Below, in pieces: positions 13,001-26,859 of a stretch of DNA of 64,000 bases. Made by a program: the position numbers and the translations under genes. The stretch comes from Niebla homalea (taxonomy: Eukaryota; Ascomycota; Lecanoromycetes; Lecanorales; Ramalinaceae): the NCBI GenBank assembly GCA_019925105.1, contig JAHGAU010000022.1:682001-746000 (forward strand). Direction: 5' to 3'. The notes beneath the pieces are model-generated. The model was not told the DNA's origin. It ran no database searches and saw only the letters and a program-made list of their open reading frames with translations. Every line of letters begins with the position of its first letter. Positions within the stretch are counted from its first letter, which is position 1.

Positions 13001-15861
13001 TCGCCCTTATAATTATGGTTATATACCCTTTATTTTAATAGGTTTTAACTCTTTAAAAGGTTTCGTTATCAGGATAATATTATTAATTACTTTATTTAAT
13101 ACCTTTATTATTTACTTTATAAAAAGGTTAATCCGGTCTTTATTATTTAATTAAGGGAGGTCCATAAACTATATTATTATTTTTTCCGTTTTTATATAAA
13201 CCTTTATTTCCTTAACTATTTTTTACGCTTTCCTTACTGGTAATAATATAATCGTATTAACAGTTTAATTTAAGGTTATTTATATTGGTATATAATTTAA
13301 GTTATATTTTAAGTCCTTTTATAGCTTATATATTACGACCGTACCGGCAACCCCTTCCGTATTAAAAATTAGATTAATCGTTATTTTAAACTTATGATTC
13401 TTTTACGTGATAGTCTTTTATAATATTAATAATAAAAAATTAATTTAAGTAATAACTATTAATAAATTATCCAATTTAACGTAATTTATTATACGTTTTT
13501 CTTTATTTTACATATAGTAATATAAATTAAAGTCTTTAAGTAATATATATTTATTTGGAATAATTAAAACCTTTTTAAATAACGGTATTATAAAAGGTTT
13601 TTCTTTATTAATTAACGGCGGGTTATATATATTATAAATATTAAGGTCGCCCTTTAAATCCCCTTCTTTTATAATATAAAGTATATAAAGGTTTTTATTA
13701 TAATAAATAATATCTTAGTTATTTATATTAAGCCGCTTATTTATAAAAAGTATATTTTAATTATTTTATTGCCCTTAAAAATTAAATAAAACCTTTTTTT
13801 CCGGGTTAATAAATAAGTATATATATAAGTTATATAATAATTCCTATATTATTATAACGTTAATATTTTTAATTCTTTAAACTTAAATATTAATATTATA
13901 ACTTTAATTCCCTTATTATAAACGTTATATTATATTATTCTTAAAAACGTTAATATATTATATATTAACCTTTATAAAGGCTTCCTTTTTTATACTTATT
14001 TAAGATACGGATTTCTTATTAAAGTTAAACGTTTTTTAATTTAATACCTTCTTAATTATTATTAAAGATATAAGACGGTTAATTTTTAAAGTTAGGATTA
14101 TAAAGAATTTTTTCTTTTTTACCGTTATTTATTTTTTATTATTTAATTAATTAAGCTTATATTTTAAGGCTACCTTTAATTAATTTATTGGATTAATTTT
14201 ATACGTATTATACCGTTGGATTTTCACGGTTATCCGGGTTTTCTTACGTTTAATTTCCTTAACTTTTATTATATATTTAGAATCTTATATTGGGTATCCC
14301 TTTTTATTATACGTAATATATTTAAGCGTACCCTTTATAAGCCTTTTAATTATTAACTTTATATATTTATAAATATCGTAACCTTTAACGTAAACCGTAT
14401 ACTTTATAATATTAAGGTATTTTATAATAATATATTTATAATTTTAATATTTAAAATATTAATAAATATTAACCGCCTTATCTTATAATTAAATTATCTT
14501 AAGAAATCCCTTTTTAATAATCCTTTTATTTAAAACGTTATTATATGTCTTTATTAACGTTACGCTTAATATAACGGTAAAATATTTTTTTTATATATTT
14601 TAAGGAGTTAAATCTTTTTATTACCGGCGGAAGCTTATAGTTAATAATCTTAAGCCTTAAACAAAAAACCGTATTCTCCCTTTTTATACTTTTTAACGTA
14701 GCCTTTTTTTGGCTTCTTTAAAACATAATAAATATATTTTATTTATTATGACGATAAATAATTACTTTAAAACTTTAATTAATTTATATTTTCTTTTATT
14801 AATTTAAGCTTTAAATTTTTTTAAGCTTTTTTTATTTTTAAAAACATTATATTAAGGAAAATATTTTTACTTTATAGCTTATATACCGTAATAATCTATT
14901 TTATTAATAATTCCGTCGTTATTTTAAAAGTTTTTATTAATTATAATAAATTTATTTTTACTATTATATTTCTTTCCTTATTATTAAATAGGCGGACCGT
15001 TATTATTTTCATTTTCTTTAATATAGCCGTTTTTTCTTCCGTTATTTTTTATATTTTTTATTATAAGTACCCTTTTTATTATTTTCATTATTTAACTTTT
15101 TTTTTTTATTTAAAAGGCCGCTATTTTCGTACTTTTACTTTATATATTTAACCTTAAACCGCCGTCTTTATCCTTTATTAATGTTTTTATTGCCGCCCTT
15201 AAAGAGCCCTATAGTTACTCCGTTTCCCTTAATTTTACCCCTACCTTTATATAAAAGTCCTTTATGCCTTTTAACTTAATCTATAATATCGGTTAAATTT
15301 CTAATGTAATATCTTTTTATTTTATTATAAGGAGTCCTTCTAAGGCCTTTATTATTTTCTTTATTGTTTTTTCGCTTTTACTTACCGGGCGATATATTAT
15401 CTCCGTTTTTTACCTTTAATCCCTTAAGGTTTTATCCTCCTTATTAACTTTATTTCTCTTTTATATACCCTTAATAATACTTTTATTATAGTCTTCCTGC
15501 CTTTTCCTTCCGCTTATACTTTTTACCGTTAATATTATACCGGCCTTTTTACCCCCTTATTTACCTATTACCTCCGTATTATTATTATACGTTTTATACG
15601 CTTTAATATACGTATTTTATTAACTTTAATTCCTTTATTTATTTTAAGCGTTATCCGGCTTATTATTATTATATTACCCGTACGTATTATCGCCGTTTTT
15701 ATTAATATAAATTATTTACCCGTTTATTACCTTATTCTTAATTATTATACCACTTTTACTTATCGTATTTAATATACTTCTCTTATTATTATTAGAGCTA
15801 TACGTGTACGCATCGTTTTAAACCTTTAAGGTCCCTTTATTCATCGCTATTTCTTTCTTTT
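10057..15861 (-). mobile_element. LINE L2, full length, inserted in L1
   Basis: A complete minus-strand LINE of 5.8 kb. Its 5' end is at 15861 and its 3' end is at 10057, where (TGAT)n on the plus strand is the complement of the (TCAA)n tail. An exact 15-base duplication, ATAATTAATATATTT, flanks it (10042-10056 and 15862-15876). The ORF1 start near 15850 reads ATA-GCG-ATG in place of ATG-GCG-ACG, a typical RIP loss of the initiator. The RT box reads F-I-N-N-I-Y-F-L near 11885-11910. The plus-strand open frame at 12556-12846 is antisense to ORF2 and is not a gene. Confidence 0.9.
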
Positions 15862-16219
15862 ATAATTAATATATTTAATGGTAAGATTAAGGCCCTTAAA
15901 AAAGCTTTTTTCCCTTTTTATTAAACGTTAATATAATGGAAATTAAAGAAGTTATATACTTCAACCCGGTAAATATTAATAAAAAAGTAACCTTAAAAAT
16001 AATAATTTAAAGTAATTAATAAGTTAAAGAAAAACAAAACATTTAAATTAAACGGAATTCTAAATAAATTTTTATTAATAATGATGTTATTATTTAAAAA
16101 GATTTTTAATTATTTATTTTAAGCTTATTTTAAAATGGATTCTTTTTATAAATTTAAGGAAATTAAAATAATTATGTTTTAAAAGTCAACTAAGTTAAAT
16201 TATTTAAATATGAAAACTT
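15862..16219 (+). mobile_element. LINE L1, piece 2
   Basis: A 358-base piece of L1 between the L2 and L3 insertions. It begins with the second copy of the L2 target site and continues the ORF2 sequence seen at 28036-28385 of L5, that is the linker between endonuclease and RT. Confidence 0.85.
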
Positions 16220-19200
16220 GATTGATTGATTGATTGACTGATTTATATTACGGATTTAGTTAAGTTAATTCCGGCGTTCCTTAATAGTCGGTTAATAAGC
16301 CTTATTAATAACTATAAAAACCTGATATCTATAACGTTAAAATTAAAAACCGGTGTTTACTTAACCTTTATTTTCATCCCCAAGGATAATGAACGTTTAT
16401 AACTATTTAAAGAATAATAATTTATTTATATATCTTTTCTAAGAACACCTATAATATTACGATTAAGTTTTCTTAAAGGTTACCTTTAAATTTATTATTT
16501 TTTTAGTTCTTCGCGGATTTATTTCATATTAATATTTTAAGTAATATTTTTAAATACTTTTACCAATATATACGTTATTAATATCTTAATCGTAATTACC
16601 TTTTTACCTTATTATTACGGTTATTTCTTTTAAAATTTTTAATAAATATCCGTTATTATATTTTTCCAATTATGATATATACTCTCCGATTTATATAATT
16701 ACCATAATTAGTAATTACCCTTCCTTTTCCTTCTTAACCGGTAACGGGTTTTCTTTATAAGGTCTTTAATAATTTTATTTATTTTATTAATCAAACTAAA
16801 TTAAAGTAATAAGCTTATAGATATTATAAATCTTACAGCCGCTTAAATACCTTATTTTATAAAGAGTATCTTACGGTAATCGCTTATTCCAGCTTTTTTA
16901 ATTAATCTTATTTTAAGCTTTAAAGATAATAAATATAAAATAAATACGTAAGCCGTATCTTATTTCCTTTATCCGTATTCATAATTAACGTTTATCCGGT
17001 TATTAACGTATAAAATAAAAAGGAAATAAATTAATCCGTTTTTATTTATCTGGAGTTAAATTATTAACGTATTATTATTTTTCCTTATAATCCCGTAATG
17101 GCGGAGGTATTTATTAATAATCTTTTTACTATTTAAAATAAGATATTACCGTTTTTAAGGGATTAATCCTTTATATTTATTTTAACGTTTCATTTATTAC
17201 GTCCTGGTTTACTTAATAATAACCTTATCTTTACTTTTGTAACCCTTTTAACCTCTGTTCCTTTTATACCGGGTAATAATTTATACGTATTTATATTAAT
17301 TTCTTAAATATAAATAAGATTAATCTCTTTTCTAACTTATTTTATATATATTTTAATAAAAGAAACAAACGTCTTTTAATCCCTTTTTATCCGAGACTCC
17401 TTAAAGTTTAAGTAGATACGCTTATTTTTTATTGATGTAAACGGATATATATTTTTCTTAAGTTTTATTTAAGCGATTTTTTAATAAAAAAGTTATTTAA
17501 TCGGTAATATAAAAATTTTTAACTTTAATACCGGGATAAGGGTTATTTTATAAGTACCGTTAACTATTCTTAAGCATTAATTTTAGACCTTTTATAATTA
17601 TTAAATAAGGTTTTTTTTTTATATTTAAAAGTATTTTTAAATATATATTAAATAATTATTATATACGTTATAGCCGGCTTTATTATTACTTAATAAACCG
17701 TTTTAGCCTTTTATAAAATAGTTTTTTACGTTAATATTATAAGGTAAATAAAACTTCTTTCTTATAATATTACTTTCTTTTAAATTTTTCTTATATAATC
17801 CTTTTACTTTAACTTTCTATTGATTTAAAAATTAAGGATTTTAATATTAACTTTTAATTTTATTATAACTTTACTTAAGTTTATTATAGTTTTTATATTA
17901 TATAATTTCGGACTTTTAATTATATAAATAAATTTAGACTTATATAATATAAATTAAATATTATACGTTTTTATTTACCGTAAAGAAACCTGATAAACAT
18001 ATTTTAACTTTAAGTAATTTATATTATTCAACGTATTATAAGTTAGAAAATAAATATTATTAATAAAACTTTTTATTTAAATTTTTTATTTTAATTTTAT
18101 TAACTTTTTAATTAACGGATTATTAAAAAAGAAGAATAAAACCGGAAAAATAAATAACTTTTATAATATTTCGGTTATAATTAATTTTATTAAATTTATG
18201 TTCTATTTTAAACTATTTAATATTACTTAATTGTTTAAAAACTTTTTATTTAATTTATAAAGAAAAACCATATTTTTTTATTTTATAAATTATAAAGTAA
18301 TCTTTAATAACGTTTAAAGAAAAAAGGCTTATTATATACTTTTTCTTATAGCCTTATATTATATATACGTTATTAATTAAATTTTTTAAGGCCGTTTCCG
18401 TTGATCTTTTTCTTTTTATATTTATTTATTAATTAAGGAAAAGCCCGTATTCTTCCGTATAATTATTAAGGATTTTTACGATTAGTATTTTTAAGGTTTT
18501 CTTTAATATATAAAGGAATATGATTAATTTATAACTTTCTATTTTTAAGTAATTTAACTTAATTAACTTTTTAAAGATAATCATTTTAATTTCCTTAAAT
18601 TTATAAAAGAAATAATTAACTTTAAGGTAAGCTTAAAATAAATAAATAAAGATTTCCTTTAATAATAATTTTATTATTAATAGGAATTTATTCAGAATTC
18701 CGTTTAATTTAAAAACTTTATTTTTCTTTAATTTATTAATTACATATATTATTATACTTAAGGTTATTTCCTTATTAATATTTACCGGATTACAGTATAT
18801 AATTCAGTTAATATTTATTAAATCAGTATTTAATAAAGGGGGAAAGAAAGCCTTTTTAAGGGTTTTAATTTACCGTTAAAAATATTAATTATTATATTAT
18901 CGGGTTCTATAAGAAACGGGCATTTAAAATTAAATTTAAGCTTTTTATTTTACTTTTTATTATACTTTATTAACTTTTATATTTTATAAAAGGAGACGGT
19001 TAAATTATAAATTATTAACCGGAAGTATATTTACTTAATTTTTTTTTAATAATTTCCTTTTTTTAAAGTTTTTTTTAATTATATAAGCGTTTCTTAATTT
19101 TTATATTTAATAATTTATTTAATTAGTATTTTTACTTTTATAGTTACTTTTATATATTTTTTATTTTCATAACTTTTAACTTTTTAAGACGGTTTTATTA

Positions 19201-20073
19201 TCGGGATTACTATATTAATTATTTTATTTAACGTTTTTCTTATTTATTTTATAAAAAGGTTAATTTAATCCTTATTATTGAGTTAGGGAAGCTTTATTAA
19301 TTACGTTGTTATCTCCTTTACTTTTATATATACTTTAATTTCTTTAACCGTTTTTAACGTTCTTTTTATTAAGGTTAATAATATTATATTAATTAATTCA
19401 TTTAAAATTATTTATATTAATAAATAATTTAAGTTATATTTTAAATCTTTTCGAGGCTTATATACCGTTATTACGTTAATAATCCTTTCCGTATTAAACG
19501 TTAAATCAATTGTTATTTTAAATCCTTAATTTTTTATATTATAATACTTTAAGGTATTAATAATAAAAAATTAAACGTTATAATAATTATTAAATATTTC
19601 TTTATTTTAATATAAATAATTGTATAGTTTTTTTTATGCTATATATTATAATAAAAATTAAGGTTTCTTAATAAAATATATTCGCCAGATAAGGATATCA
19701 TATTTTTAAATAATAATATTATTATAAGTTTTGTTTTATTAGTTAATAACGGATTATATATATTATAAATATTTAAATCGCCCTTTATATTCCCTTCTCA
19801 TATAATTTAGAGCGTATATAAACTTTCTTTATAATAAATAACGTTTTAAATATTTATATTTAATTTTTATGTATAAAGAAATACGTTCAAGTTATTTTAT
19901 TTCCTTTAAACGTTAAAAAAATCCTTTATTTAAGTTAATTGAAAAGCATATATACAGGTTATATCATAATTTTTATGTTATTATAATATTAACGTTTTTT
20001 ACTTTTTAAACTTAAATAATAATAATATTATCTTAACCGCTTTATTTTTTATATTATATTATATTATTTAAAA

Positions 20074-21669
20074 CGACTGGAAGGACCATATGAGAAAGGT
20101 CCAAAAGAAGATGACTTCGCAGGAAAGGGGCCTTACTTGTCTTGCTACATCGACATGGGGAGCCACGTTACAGAAGGCCCGGACTATTTACCAGGCCATA
20201 ATGAAGCCAGCTATAATATACGCTGTAGCCATCTGGTATATATTTAAGGGTACTCCGGGATGTAGGAAAGGGTTTATTTAAATATTATAGAAAGTCCAGA
20301 ACCGGTATTTAAGAATAATTAATAATACTTATAAAGTAACCTTTATTTAAGTATTAGAGTTTAAGGTCTTTATACCGTTAATTAAAGTCTTACTGGATTA
20401 AATAGTCGCTTAAGCAAAATTATAGAGATATATATACTTAATTACGATAATAAGAAATAGGCGGATCCGTTAGAATCTTAATAAACCTCGAGGTAAAAAG
20501 AGTAAATTAAAGATACTTATCCCCCCTTTTATTAAGATAAAGTAAAAATAAGTTAAAAAAAGTTAACTTTATTAATATCCCGGAGGTTAATTTAAACGTA
20601 TATAAACTCCCGTTAAGCGTAAGAAAAACTGAAATTAAAAGGATTTAAAGAGCGAAAGCTATAATAATTATTATATAAACTACGATAAAATAAATTAAGC
20701 ATTAATAAAAATATAAAAACTTTATATTTTAAAATTATTATTATTTAACTTTTAATAATAAAAAGATTATTAATAAGTATTTCCGTTATTATAATATTAT
20801 AAAAAAGGATAATAATGTATTAACGATTTAACTTTAAACGGATAAAAAGAATTTAAGTTATTTCCTATTTATTATATATACCGGAGGTCGGATAAACGCC
20901 GGATATAAATATAAATAAAGAAAGTAAAACGCTATATATATTTTTATTTCTTATTTTTTATTTATAGCGGTTAAGTTAAAACTTATTATAAAAGTTAATA
21001 CTTATAATTACTATTAAATATTATTTATAAAGCGAAATATCCGGGTAGCCGTTAAGTTTATTATATTCACCGGATTATTACTATAGTTTAACCTTATTAT
21101 AAAGATAAACGAAATCGTTAAAAACCTTACGGAAAAGGCCCGTTATTAATTAAGGAAGAAAAAAGAAATAAAAATTAATTATATTAATTATATAAACCGG
21201 AAAGTATTTTTTATAATTATAAAAATATAATAATAAACGCTTATTAAAAGTCCTTAAAAAAATTAATAATAATAATAATATAAAAAAGGAATATATTAAG
21301 CGCGTAAGTATTAATAAGGATATTTAAAAGTACTATATAAGGTTAAGGCAATATAAATATATAAAGAAGCGGAAGAGTAATAAACTTAAAGATAATTACG
21401 GTAAAGATATAATCGTAATATTAAGGATTTTTTTAAAGAGTTAAAATATAAAAAGTATATAAATAAATTGCTACTCTTTAAATAACCGTTAATATCCTTT
21501 ACCTTAAGGGATAAAGGGTAGAAGCTTAATAAATGCCGGTTTTTACTTTAACGTTATAAGTATCAGGTTTTTACGATTATTAATAAGGTTAAAAGGCCGC
21601 GTATTAAGGAATGCCGGAATTAGCTTAGCTAGATCCGTAGTATAAATCAATCAATCAATTAATTAATCA
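20074..21669 (+). mobile_element. LINE L4, 5'-truncated, inserted in L3
   Basis: A 1.6-kb plus-strand 3' fragment of the same LINE family, starting just after the RT domain and ending in (TCAA)n. It is flanked by the 13-base duplication ATATTATTTAAAA (20061-20073 and 21670-21682). Removing it restores the L3 sequence that aligns with L2 at 13923-13985. 5' truncation is the usual result of incomplete target-primed reverse transcription. The first 200 bases are hardly RIP-mutated, the rest heavily. Confidence 0.9.
20076..20281 (+). pseudogene. LINE ORF2 fragment after the RT, RIP-spared
   Basis: A short open frame in nearly unmutated sequence. It reads D-W-K-D-H-M-R-K-V-Q-K-K-M-T-S-Q-E-R-G-L, then ..L-Q-K-A-R-T-I-Y-Q-A-I-M-K-P-A-I-I-Y-A, the conserved region after the RT palm in LINE ORF2. 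The same block in L6 (56740-56880) shows what RIP did: CAG became TAG or TAA, TGG became TAA or TAG. It starts at the L4 truncation point and runs into a TAA at 20279. It is a 5'-truncated remnant, not an independent gene. Confidence 0.8.
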
Positions 21670-22639
21670 ATATTATTTAAAAAAGTATTAATATATTATA
21701 TATTAACTTCCGTTAAGGTTTCCCCGTTAACTTTTATTTAAACCGTTAATTTTTTATTAAAGTTAAATATTATTTATTTTAATTTCTTTATAATTATTAT
21801 TTTTATTTTAAAGCGGCCGGACTTAAAGATTGATATCGGAGTAAACTTCCTTTTTTTATATTATCCGTTATAGTTTTTTACTTATTTTTATCCCGTTAAC
21901 TTTATTTTTATCCTAAGATTATTTTTAATTAATTCGTCGGTTTAACTTTATATATTTTATACCGTTAAATTTTAATAATTATTTTAATTTCTTTATACTT
22001 AATCTTTTTAATCCTTATTAAGTATTTTAAGTTTTACGTTAAATACTTATTCTTTTTATACGCTATATATTTATATACGTTTTTTATAAAACTTTTATTT
22101 ATTAAGTTTACGTAATTATATATATTATATTATTTAATATATATTATATACTTTATATTATTAAGATATCTTATAATAATATATTTATATCCTTAATATT
22201 TAAAATATTAATAGACATTTACTATTTTATTTTACGGTTTAATTAATTTAAGGGACTCATTTTTTATAATCCTTTTATTTAAAATATCATTATATATCTC
22301 CGTTAACGTTATAAGTAATCCGTTTAAAACTTTTATTGTTTCTTCTTTTATTTTAACCTTTTTACGTATTTAACGTAATAACTTTTTTATTCTTTACTTT
22401 TAATTATTTTTAAGTTTATTGTTTTTATTCTTTTCATTTCTATTTTATATATTCTTAATATTATTAATATTACCTTTAGTTTATATATAATTATTATTTT
22501 TCTCCCCGCCGTTATCGCAGCCTTAAATTCTTTAATGCCCTTTTTATTTACCCTCTTCTTACGTATTTTATACGTTTCTTTATATATATCTTATTGACTA
22601 TAATTTTTTTACTTAATATCATAATTATTTATCGCGTTA

Positions 22640-22825
22640 TTACCGCGTTTTTTTATATGAATCCCTGTTATTTTTATTAATATAAGTTACTTCTTTATAT
22701 ACTTCCTCGTTCTTAATTATTATATTATTTATATTTATCGCAATTAAAGTATTAGCTTTATTATCGTTTAAGCTATATATATATGCATCGTTTCGGACCT
22801 CTAAGGTCCCTTTGCTCGTCGCCAT
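22640..22825 (-). pseudogene. LINE L3 ORF1, N-terminal remnant
   Basis: Sixty-one codons starting M-A-T-S-K-G-T-L-E-V-R-N-D-A-Y-I-Y-S-L, closely matching the ORF1 starts at 6988, 24933 and 52541. The ATG survives here. The frame closes at a TAG after ..S-Y-K-K-T-R; downstream codons in related copies continue (R-R-D-K). The protein would have been the Gag-like RNA-binding ORF1 product. Confidence 0.75.
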
Positions 22826-22834
22826 TCTTCCTTT

Positions 22835-24929
22835 TAAAATAAAAACTTATAAGTTGAGGAAAACCTTAAAAATAATAATTATAAAGATCCTTAATAGTTA
22901 CATAAAAGAATAAGGACTTTTTTTAATTAATGAACAAGTATAAAAAGAAAAAAATTAATAAAAATAGCCTTAAAAGGTTTAACTAATATTATATATATGG
23001 TAGAAGGTTATAAAAAGACATATATAATAAATTTTTTTCTTTAAATATTATTAAAGTTTTTAATAAAATAAATTATTAAACATTATTTTATAATTTTTAA
23101 AATAAAGGGATATTAGTTTTCTTGATAAATTAAATAAAAAGCTTCTTAAATAATTAAACAGTATATATTAACTTAAATTAAAAGATAAGCTTGATAAAGT
23201 TAATTATAACCGGTATATTATAAAAGTTATTAATTTTTTTATTTTTATTTTTTTCTTTAATGATCCGTTAATTAAAGAGTTAAAAAAATTAAAATAAAAG
23301 GTTTAAGTAACAAGCTTTATTAATAATATTTACCTTTTAATTTATAATATATTGATCCGTTTAAAATACTTAAAGTTAAAATAAATTGATAAAGTTTATT
23401 TATAATGAATAAAAATATATGATAGTTAATTTATATTATATAAATATAAATTTATCTATATAATTAAGAATCCGAAACTATGTAATATAATAACTATAAT
23501 AAATTTAAGTAAAATTATAATAAAGCCGGAAATTAATATTAAAGTTTTTGGTTTTTAAATTCACTAGAAGTTTAATCAAAAGGATTATATAACAAAAGTT
23601 TAAAAGAAAATAAACCTATAAGAAAGGGGTTCTATTTATTTTATAATATTAACGCAGGGATTTACTTTATAAAAGGTTAAAACAGTTTATAAAATAATAA
23701 TAAAGCCGATTATAACGTATATAATAATTATTTAATATATACTTAAAGGTACCTTCAAATATAAGAAAGAATTTATTTAATAATTATAAAAAATTTAAAA
23801 CCGATATTTAAAAGTAGTTAATAACGCTTATAACATAACTTTTATTTTAATATTAACGTTTAAAGTTTTTATATAGTTAATTAAGTTATTTTTTAATTAC
23901 ATAATTACTTAAATCAAACTTCAAAAAAAATATTCAATTATATTAATAAGAAATAAACGTATCCGTTTAAACTTAAAAAATCTTAAATAAAAAAAGAAGA
24001 AAAAAATGTTTTTTTTTCATTAAAATAAAATTAAAGTAAATTAAAAAAGAAATCGATTTAATTTATATTTCAAAAGTTAATATAAGTACGTATAAATTAT
24101 TTTTTATTATAAAGGAAACGGAGGTTCAAAAGATTATAAAGGTAAAAAAAATAATTATTATTAAGTAAAATAAAACGTAATAAATTAAATATTAATATAA
24201 ATATAAAGGATTAATCTTTTAAAGGCGGCGGTATTTTATTTTAAATAATAAAAAGATTATTAATAAATACCTCCGCTATTACGGGATTATAAAAAAGGGT
24301 AATAATACGTTAATAATTTAACTCCGGATAATTAAAAACGGGTTAGTTTATTTCCTTTTTATTATATATACCGGTAACCGGACGGACGTTAATTACGGGT
24401 ATAAATAAAGGAAATAGAATACGGTTTATATACTTATTTTATATTTATTATTTATGGAACTTAAAACGGGGTTAATTAAAAAGGTTAAGAGAAATAATTA
24501 TTGTAAAATACTTTTTATAAAATGAAATATTTAAGTAATTATAAGGTTTATAAGATTTATAAATTTATTATTTTAATGTAACCTTATTAATAAAATATAT
24601 GTAATTATTAAAGACCTTACAAAAAAAGCCCGTTATCGGTTAAAAAAGAAAAGAAAAACTAAATATTAATTATAAAAATTATTTAAAACGGAAAGTATAT
24701 TTTATAATTAAAGAAATACAATAATAAATACTTAATAAAAATCCTTAAAAGAAATAATTAAAATAATAAAGTAAAAAGATAATTATAATTAAAACGATAA
24801 TAACGCACGTATTAATAAGGATATTTAAAGGTATTATTTAAAATATTAATATAAAATAAACCCATAAGGAAATAAAAAATAATAAATTTAAAAGTAACCT
24901 TTAATAGAACTTAATTATAATATTATAGG
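22835..24929 (+). mobile_element. LINE L1, piece 3 (RT and C-terminal part of ORF2)
   Basis: Continues L1 after L3. The RT box F-I-N-N-I-Y-L-L lies at about 23313-23340, followed by the region after the palm and the C-terminal region. It stops at 24929 at the L5 insertion point, in the sequence TAATATTATAGG. It parallels 28386-30480 of L5. Confidence 0.87.
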
Positions 24930-24932
24930 ATG

Positions 24933-26800
24933 ATGGCGACGAACAACGGGACCCCAGAGGTTAGAAACGATACACGCGTATATAACTTAAGTAACAATAA
25001 GGATAATACCGTAAATGCGATAAGCGGAAGCGGAATAATAATAAAAATAAAGGGGAAGGAAGGGTAAACGGCCCAGGTTAATAGGAACGGTAATAAATCA
25101 TATAAATAACGCGATAAATATAAGATAAAGAGGCCTTAAATCGAACAGGGAGTTTATGGTTAATAAGATACGCGTGAAGGGACGCGTATAACGCGTAAAA
25201 ATATTATTATAAAGGGTAATAAATAAAAGGTAAAAGGAATAAAGACGGTACGCGGGGATGGATAAGGGGTAAACGGAGGCGTAAAAGGCCTTATTAAGTA
25301 TATATAAACCGGGAAAAAGCTAAATAAAGATAAAGAGATACTAAATAGATAGGAATAGGCTATAAAAAAAAAGGTAATTATTAAATACGTAAAAGAAAAG
25401 TAAAAAAGGAGGAAATAATAAAGGCGTTAAAAGGCCTTTTTATAATTATATAAAAAAATATTACGTTAAAGACCTGGCTAATATTATAAATCGGGCTATA
25501 AAGAATAAAAGACTTTTATATAAATACGGGGAGAAATTTGGGGGAGTTAAAAAGGTTACGTAAGGCTTAAGGGGCAATAATGAAAGCGTTGGTAAGCAGA
25601 GGTAAAAGGAGATAAAAAAAATATATATAAAGTAAAAAAATAATAAAGGAAACTTTAAGGAAAAGAACGGGGATAAATTAAGTAATAAAAGCCGTAAAAG
25701 CGGCATTAACGTTAATAGTAAAAAAAATAAAAACGGAAAAGAAAATAATAGCGTTAAGGAAAACGAAAATAATAATTATACGGTTATTAAATAAAAAGGA
25801 AAGGAATATAACGGTGAAAATGAACCCGCTATAATTAATAAAAATATTTAAAGTAATAAGAAAGTTATTAATAGAATAAATTATTACGGTACGTAAATTA
25901 TAAAACGGGAATATTTTCCTCGATATAACCTTATTAAAAATAAAAGAAGGGTTAAAAAGTTAAAGGGATAAGCCGGTAAAAAAGGGTATAAGACGGTAAA
26001 AATATTAAAATAATCCTTTATTATTGTAATAAACGGAATATATTTAGTAAAATTTATAAAGGAGGAAAGGGAAGTTATTTTAAAACGGATAAAGAAAAAG
26101 AATACGGTTTTTTATTTTAAATTAAAGATCGTTAATTATAATTTCCCCTTTATAATAAAGAGATTAAACGCCTTTAATTATATAAAAAGATATTTTACGG
26201 TTATTTTAAATATAACGTTAATAAGGATATATAATAATATTTTTAATAAAAAGGTAATAAAGGGTAAATCTTTTAAACTAATAAAACCTTAAGACCGGAT
26301 AACGGATATCTATCTATTAGTACTTTAAATATTAAGGGTACGGGTATATTATTATGAAATGCTTTAATAATATAAAGTACGTAATATATATTAAAGGGTA
26401 TAATACGTATAAATACGCTGGCTTAATAATAAAGGGCTTAATAAAGAACGCGTTAAAATATATAATATATGGTAATAATAGTTACTCGGCGTAAAACTTA
26501 CGGTATATAATAAAAGCGAAAAAGACCTAATATAAAGAAATTAAGATAATAATTAAGGTTTAACGTTATAATTTATATAAATTTAAACCGGCAAAATAAT
26601 TAAAAACGGTCTTAAAACGTAAATAAAGCTTATTAAACGGGGAAGGATAAAATACGGTAATTAATAACGTAAAGAAAAGGAAATTTATAATAATATTAAC
26701 CCTTAAAATTAACCGCCTGACCGGGATTATTATTATAATAAAAAGATTAAGATAAATAACGCTTAACCTTAAAAAGAAACCGTTTATATAAATAAAAATC
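24933..26800 (+). pseudogene. LINE L5 ORF1 (Gag-like, CCHC knuckles), broken
   Basis: Begins M-A-T-N-N-G-T-P-E-V-R-N-D. Homologous to 52541-54420 in L6. The zinc-knuckle region near 26320-26430 reads Y-F-K-Y then G-Y-G-Y-I-I-M-K-C: two of the three zinc-binding Cys have become Tyr and the His is Tyr too, but the last Cys survives, unlike in L6. The product would bind LINE RNA in the ribonucleoprotein. Open frames on the minus strand at 25461-25706 and 26566-26802 are antisense shadows. The end is approximate. Confidence 0.7.
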
Positions 26801-26859
26801 AATAAAAAAAGCTTAATAGATATTAATATTTAATATATTTACGCTTTTAAGGGTAATAT

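Larger units (their letters stand above)
16220..22834 (-). mobile_element. LINE L3, inserted in L1 and split by L4
   Basis: A minus-strand LINE with its (TCAA)n tail at 16220 and its 5' end near 22834. It interrupts L1; the flanks ..AAATATGAAAACTT (16206-16219) and ..AAAATAAAAACTT (22836-22848) fit a RIP-altered target duplication. Without the L4 insert (20074-21682) it is about 5.0 kb, some 0.75 kb shorter than its relatives. Alignment with L2 puts the loss inside ORF1, at a junction near 22337. The RT box is F-I-N-N-I-Y-F-L at about 18048-18075. Confidence 0.87.

Noticed and set aside
25461..26802. Minus-strand hydrophobic frames at 25461-25706 and 26566-26802
   Set aside because: Antisense shadows of LINE L5 ORF1.
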